Position numbers and translations under genes: made by a program
In this document: piece by piece, positions 59,833-64,000 of the stretch
Numbering within the stretch: the stretch's first letter is position 1
How the letters are laid out: each line of letters begins with the position of its first letter
The notes under the pieces: generated by a model
Told to the model about the DNA's origin: nothing
The model's database searches: none
The model's input: only the letters and a program-made list of their open reading frames with translations
DNA from: Marinicellulosiphila megalodicopiae
GTDB taxonomy: Bacteria; Pseudomonadota; Gammaproteobacteria; Pseudomonadales; Natronospirillaceae
Direction of reading: 5' to 3'
Assembly: GCF_045862395.1 (NCBI RefSeq)
Contig: NZ_AP023087.1
Coordinates: forward strand, 1,240,001-1,304,000
Length of the DNA: 64,000 nucleotides

Positions 59833-60051
59833 TTAACGTGCGCGGTATGTGATACGGCCTTTGGTAAGATCGTAAGGTGTCATTTCTACTTTTACTTTGT
59901 CGCCAGTTAAAATGCGAATGTAGTTTTTACGCATTTTACCCGAAATGTGTGCGATAACGACGTGGCCGTTTTCTAATTCCACACGGAACATTGTGTTTGG
60001 AAGTGTATCAATGATCTCACCTTCCATTTCAATGACATCTTCTTTAGCCAT
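59833..60051 (-). CDS. infA: Translation initiation factor IF-1
   Basis: The protein has 72 residues from MAKEDVIEMEGEI, the exact usual start and length; an ATG two codons earlier is less likely. The S1/OB fold is clear: VIAHISGKMRKNYIRILTGDKV and the RITYRAR end. It binds the 30S A site at initiation. It lies downstream of aat on the same strand, without the ate (bpt) gene often found between them. Confidence 0.97.
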   Translation of the reverse strand: MAKEDVIEMEGEIIDTLPNTMFRVELENGHVVIAHISGKMRKNYIRILTGDKVKVEMTPYDLTKGRITYRAR

Positions 60052-60126
60052 GTTCAAACCTTAATTTGTTAATAAAATATTGAAAGGCGCGCATTCTGCC
60101 TGAAAAGTGACCATTTTTCAAAGGTT

Positions 60127-60834
60127 TTAAATAAAACATTCATTAACAGTCAAAAAAGCTTCAGGCCAAGGTCTTTTTTTATGGTTTGTCAGGGTGTTTA
60201 TTTGATTTTCGAACAAATTGCGTGAAATTTGTACAAATCCTAGTGAGTTTAAATAATCGTTTTCAACTTGCCCATCAATTAATTCAATACCTAATGTTTT
60301 GCAAAGTTTGCACAAACCCACAAACGCATATTTTGAGGCATTGGTCTGAAGGCTAAACATTGACTCTCCAAAAAATACACCACCAATATGCAGTCCATAT
60401 AAACCCCCAATCAATAGATTATCTTGCCAAACTTCCACGCTGTGAGCATGACCGAGTTTATGCAGTTCAGTGTAAGCATCAATGATATCTGGACTAATCC
60501 AGGTATTGTCTTCGCGAAGATCACAGCAATATTGAATGACTTCTTCAAAGGCGGTGTCCCATTTAATGGTGTAATCGACCTTTTTAGCGGATTTTTTTAA
60601 ACTTTTACTAATATGCATGTCACAGGGTAGGCATACGGTTCTTGGATTTGGTGTCCACCATAAAATGGGCTCTTCGGGGCTGAACCATGGGAAAATCCCC
60701 TTCTTATAGGCATTGAGAAGGCGTTGTGGGCTTAAATCTCCCCCAAAGCATAACAGGCCGTCAGGTTCGCTCAACGCTAAACTTGTTGGGGGAAATTCAA
60801 GATTGGTTAAGCTTAATTGTGCAATATTAATCAT
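60127..60834 (-). CDS. aat: Leucyl/phenylalanyl-tRNA-protein transferase
   Basis: The protein has 235 residues. PDGLLCFGGDLSPQRLLNAY, GIFPWF, ILWWTPNPRTV, HSVEVWQD and GGVFFGESMFS are the family signatures. It adds Leu or Phe to N-terminal Arg or Lys, making substrates for ClpS/ClpAP (N-end rule). It is divergent from ftsK. Confidence 0.95.
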   Translation of the reverse strand: MINIAQLSLTNLEFPPTSLALSEPDGLLCFGGDLSPQRLLNAYKKGIFPWFSPEEPILWWTPNPRTVCLPCDMHISKSLKKSAKKVDYTIKWDTAFEEVIQYCCDLREDNTWISPDIIDAYTELHKLGHAHSVEVWQDNLLIGGLYGLHIGGVFFGESMFSLQTNASKYAFVGLCKLCKTLGIELIDGQVENDYLNSLGFVQISRNLFENQINTLTNHKKRPWPEAFLTVNECFI

Positions 60835-60856
60835 GTTAATGTTTTTCGTGTACCGA

Positions 60857-60876
60857 TTACCTGTTATAACAGGTAA
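60857..60876. promoter_or_regulatory. 20-bp perfect palindrome between aat and ftsK
   Basis: TTACCTGTTATAACAGGTAA is fully symmetric and lies in the 82-base divergent spacer, 22 bases upstream of aat and 40 bases upstream of ftsK. It has the look of a dimeric repressor site. It is not the CTG-N10-CAG LexA box (spacing is N6). The binder is unknown. Confidence 0.45.
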
Positions 60877-60916
60877 AATGTTTTATTTCGTTAATTTATT
60901 ATCATAAGGTAACTTT

Positions 60917-63262
60917 GTGTCAGTAAACAATCAACTCAATGAAGAGCAATCTACAGAACATCGGGCCGTTACTAATCGAATTGAGCTTGGTATTCAAGAA
61001 GGATCTGCACTAATTTTCCTGTTGGCAGGTGTGTTTTTATTTTTATGTTTAGTCAGTTATGACGCAAATGATCCTGGTTGGTCGCATATTGGTGACTCTC
61101 AAATAGTACAAAATTGGTTAGGCTCATTTGGCGCTAAATTGTCTGATGCCTGTTTCAGTTTATTTGGTGTGGTGTCTTATTTATTTCCATTTTTATTTTT
61201 ATCCCATACTTTTCAAACCGTAATTTTACGCAATCGAAGTGGCCAAATTGATTTTAAGATGGTTGCGCTGCGTGCTTTAGGGGGCGGCGTTGCTGTGTTG
61301 TCTGCTTGCGCATTAGCAACAATGCATTTTATTGAAACTAATGTGAATTCATCCGGCGGAATTTTAGGACTTGCAAGCTCACAAGGGGCATTAAGTACTT
61401 TGGGTGTATTAGGTACAACCATGATTTATTTTGTGTTGTTACTTGCAGGACTCACATTAAGTTTAGGGATATCTTGGTTAAATGTAATTGATAAAACTGG
61501 CGATATTACAATTGGTATTGCTAAATGGTTTGCGCAAAAAATTAGAAGCTATCGTTTAAAGCGTGTTGAGATAAATAATCAAAAAACAGCATTAGAACAA
61601 CGTAAAAGCAATGTCGAGATAAGAATTGCAGAGCAGCCAAAGCGAAAAGAGCCACCTCGCATCGCACCTTTAAAACCAAAAGCTGAAAAATCTGTTCGAA
61701 TCGAATTAGAAAAACAGTCCCCTCTTGATTTATTTGAAGAAACTTCCAAGCCTGAAGGTGAGTTACCTTCATTAGGTTTATTGCATCCAGCGGATAATGA
61801 CCAAACCCAAGGGTATAGTGCAGAGTCGTTAGAGGCCATGTCGCGTTTACTTGAAATCAAGTTAAAAGATTTTGGTGTTTCGGTTGAGGTGGTTTCTGTG
61901 GCGCCTGGACCAGTCATTACCCGATTTGAAATTCAGCCAGCTCCAGGAGTGAAAGCCAGTAAGATTTCAGGATTGTCTCAGGATTTAGCGCGCTCGTTAG
62001 CAATGGTTAGTGTACGAGTGGTAGAAGTGATTGCAGGTAAAACCGTTCTTGGGATTGAAGTGCCAAATGAGCACAGAGCAATTGTTAGATTGTCTGAAGT
62101 ACTGGAAACTAAAATGTTTGATGAGGCTAAATCCCATTTAACCATTGCGTTAGGCCATGATATTAGTGGTGCGCCAGTGATTGCTGATGTGGCTAAAATG
62201 CCACATTTATTAGTGGCAGGTACAACAGGCTCCGGTAAGTCGGTCGGGGTGAATACCATGTTGTGTTCACTTTTATACAAATCAACACCAGAGGATCTTC
62301 GTTTAATTTTGGTTGATCCAAAAATGTTGGAATTGGCAATTTATGAAGGTATCCCCCATTTATTAACACCAGTAATTACCGATATGAAAGATGCCGCTAA
62401 CGGCTTGCGTTGGGCTGTGGGCGAGATGGAACGACGCTATAAATTAATGTCTAAAGTAGGCGTGCGTAACATGGCAGGCTTAAACAAAAAAATTGTCGAT
62501 TCATTAAAAAATGGTGAGCCTTTAAAGGATCCACTTTGGGATCCGGCTCAACATATTGATGGTTCTGTTCATCCAATTTTAGTAAAACTGCCTTCCATTG
62601 TGATCGTAATTGATGAATTTGCCGATATGATGATGATGGTAGGAAAAAAAGTGGAAGAGTTGATCGCACGTATCGCACAAAAAGCGCGTGCAGCGGGGAT
62701 TCATTTGATACTTGCAACTCAACGTCCATCTGTGGATGTGATTACAGGTTTGATTAAAGCGAACGTACCGACCAGAATGGCGTTTCAGGTTTCCAGCAAA
62801 ATCGATTCAAGAACAATTTTAGATCAAGGCGGTGCAGAGCAATTATTAGGTCACGGTGATATGTTGTATTTACCACCTGGTTCTGGTTTACCAATTCGTG
62901 TCCATGGTGCATTCGTTGACGATGATGAAGTGCATAGAATTGTGGATGATTGGAAACAGCGCGGACGCCCAGATTACATTGATGAAATTTTAGCGGGCGA
63001 TGCAGAAGAACAATTAAGCGTCGCAGGTATCGATGCTGCGCCTCGATCTGAAGACCCAGAAGCCGATGCTTTGTTTGATGAAGCCATCGCTTTTGTTACT
63101 ACAACAAGAAAAGTCTCCATATCTTCAGTTCAACGTAAATTACGTATTGGCTATAACCGAGCTGCTAACTTAGTAGAAGCCATGGAAGCGGCAGGGGTCA
63201 TTACAGGCCCAGGTCATAATGGTTCACGAGAAGTCATTGCTCCGGCTCCAGTAGAATTCTAA
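60917..63262 (+). CDS. ftsK: DNA translocase FtsK
   Basis: The protein has 781 residues and a GTG start with AAGG 7 bases upstream. Four or five N-terminal membrane helices lie within about 30-190, followed by a fairly short linker. The RecA-like motor has Walker A GTTGSGKSVGVN and Walker B IVIVIDEFADMM. The C-terminal gamma winged helix (VSISSVQRKLRIGYNRAANLVEAME) reads KOPS sites. It moves chromosome dimers apart at the septum and anchors the divisome. Confidence 0.96.
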   Translation: MSVNNQLNEEQSTEHRAVTNRIELGIQEGSALIFLLAGVFLFLCLVSYDANDPGWSHIGDSQIVQNWLGSFGAKLSDACFSLFGVVSYLFPFLFLSHTFQTVILRNRSGQIDFKMVALRALGGGVAVLSACALATMHFIETNVNSSGGILGLASSQGALSTLGVLGTTMIYFVLLLAGLTLSLGISWLNVIDKTGDITIGIAKWFAQKIRSYRLKRVEINNQKTALEQRKSNVEIRIAEQPKRKEPPRIAPLKPKAEKSVRIELEKQSPLDLFEETSKPEGELPSLGLLHPADNDQTQGYSAESLEAMSRLLEIKLKDFGVSVEVVSVAPGPVITRFEIQPAPGVKASKISGLSQDLARSLAMVSVRVVEVIAGKTVLGIEVPNEHRAIVRLSEVLETKMFDEAKSHLTIALGHDISGAPVIADVAKMPHLLVAGTTGSGKSVGVNTMLCSLLYKSTPEDLRLILVDPKMLELAIYEGIPHLLTPVITDMKDAANGLRWAVGEMERRYKLMSKVGVRNMAGLNKKIVDSLKNGEPLKDPLWDPAQHIDGSVHPILVKLPSIVIVIDEFADMMMMVGKKVEELIARIAQKARAAGIHLILATQRPSVDVITGLIKANVPTRMAFQVSSKIDSRTILDQGGAEQLLGHGDMLYLPPGSGLPIRVHGAFVDDDEVHRIVDDWKQRGRPDYIDEILAGDAEEQLSVAGIDAAPRSEDPEADALFDEAIAFVTTTRKVSISSVQRKLRIGYNRAANLVEAMEAAGVITGPGHNGSREVIAPAPVEF

Positions 63263-63278
63263 ACAGGAAAAAACCAAC

Positions 63279-64000
63279 ATGAAAAATAATTTAAAAAAAC
63301 TGACATTAGCATTAACTGTATGTTTACCAATTTGTGCATTTTCAGGTGTGCAAGGTGATGTAAACATTCAATCAACTCAAATTCCATCACCATTAATGCC
63401 AGCCCAAGAATCGCAAGCACCTGTCAATAATGAAATATTGATTGATCATTCAGAACAAGACACTCAATTGTTTATTGGAATAATCAGTTCCATGCAAACA
63501 ATGGAAGCAAAATTTGAACAACTGAGTATTAATAATTATCGCCAAACACAGCAAAGTTCATCGGGTGTATTTAAAGTAAAAAAACCTGGGAAATTCGCTT
63601 GGCTTATTGAAAAACCGTACGAGCAATATATTTTAAGTAACGGTAAAAAAGTATGGGATTACGATGTGGATTTAGAAGAAGTGAATATTTCTAAAGTGGA
63701 TGCACAAAACAGTCAAATGATGGATTTATTGCAAAGCGATAAAGAAGCGTTATTACTAAGCGATTACGCTATAAGTGCCGATCGATACGCAAGTGAAACC
63801 GTATTTACCTTTGTACCAAAATTAGAAAATAGTGAAATTGCCCAAATTTATATCAGTTTTGTAGGCAATGTTTTAAATTCTATTCGAATACAAACGGATT
63901 TAGAGCAGGCAACAATTTTTGAGTTTTCAGATGTACAAACCAATATTGAAATCAAAGACAGTGTGTTTGAATTAGCCATACCTGATGGAATTGATGTTTA
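63279..64000 (+). CDS. lolA: Outer-membrane lipoprotein carrier LolA (3' end at window edge)
   Basis: The visible 240 residues start with a signal peptide (cleavage near CAFSGVQ, residue 22). After a 40-residue low-complexity stretch, the LolA fold follows: MEAKFEQLSINNYRQTQ, GVFKVKKPGKFAWLIEKPYEQ and the ISNGKKVWDYDVDLEEV type strand. The C-terminal ELAIPDGIDV is nearly the family end, so only a few codons at most are missing. It carries lipoproteins across the periplasm from LolCD to LolB. The ftsK-lolA order is standard. Confidence 0.9.
   Translation, partial: MKNNLKKLTLALTVCLPICAFSGVQGDVNIQSTQIPSPLMPAQESQAPVNNEILIDHSEQDTQLFIGIISSMQTMEAKFEQLSINNYRQTQQSSSGVFKVKKPGKFAWLIEKPYEQYILSNGKKVWDYDVDLEEVNISKVDAQNSQMMDLLQSDKEALLLSDYAISADRYASETVFTFVPKLENSEIAQIYISFVGNVLNSIRIQTDLEQATIFEFSDVQTNIEIKDSVFELAIPDGIDV

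Noticed and set aside
60857..60876. LexA box upstream of ftsK
   Set aside because: The CTG/CAG half-sites are separated by 6 bases, whereas the gammaproteobacterial LexA box needs 10.

Overview
The window is AT-rich chromosomal DNA from a gammaproteobacterium, most likely a motile, respiring marine or aquatic member of the broad Pseudomonadales/Oceanospirillales group. The evidence is the gene order ponA/mrcA - pilMNOPQ - aroK - aroB - damX - gltB - gltD, rpoE-rseABC divergent from nadB, tolC divergent from nudF-yqiB-cpdA, a SutA-like RNA polymerase regulator, and a 16S-tRNA-Ile-tRNA-Ala-23S-5S operon of gammaproteobacterial type. The species cannot be fixed from the sequence alone. I see no phage, insertion sequence, integron or CRISPR array.

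Layout. 1-4850: the end of a secreted GH5 cellulase, a reverse-strand pair (PLP trans-sulfuration enzyme, J-domain protein) and an exported 592-residue protein of unknown function. 5071-11114: one complete rRNA operon with a strong promoter, boxA sites, processing stems, two tRNAs and a structured trailer before its terminator. 11163-14232: DUF1244 protein, MotY-like flagellar stator protein, MAPEG protein and MATE transporter. 14229-17971 (reverse): M48 protease/LemA pair and a divergent HemF-like protein. 18131-27549: a transglutaminase / circularly permuted ATP-grasp / alpha-E cluster, a predicted and poorly characterised peptide or amide-bond system. 27964-33502: Mrp ATPase, a decayed ParD antitoxin relic, HDOD protein, CpdA, YqiB, NudF and TolC. 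33578-44516: PBP1A and the type IV pilus assembly operon followed by aroK, aroB and damX. 44722-50657: glutamate synthase. 50735-50856: a Fur-box-controlled candidate small RNA. 50859-64000: LolD/LolC, two PilZ-type proteins, RlmB, the sigma-E module, NadB, a SutA-like protein, IF-1, Aat, FtsK and the start of LolA.

Most of the window is core housekeeping. The parts most worth a second look are: (a) the candidate iron-responsive sRNA at 50771-50856, which has a perfect 7-1-7 Fur box over a sigma-70 promoter, two stem-loops and its own terminator, between two convergent genes; (b) the five-gene transglutaminase/ATP-grasp/alpha-E cluster; (c) the poly(A)8 frameshift in pilM; (d) the structured trailer of the rRNA operon; (e) the divergent HemF-like protein; and (f) the ParD relic at about 29000-29120.
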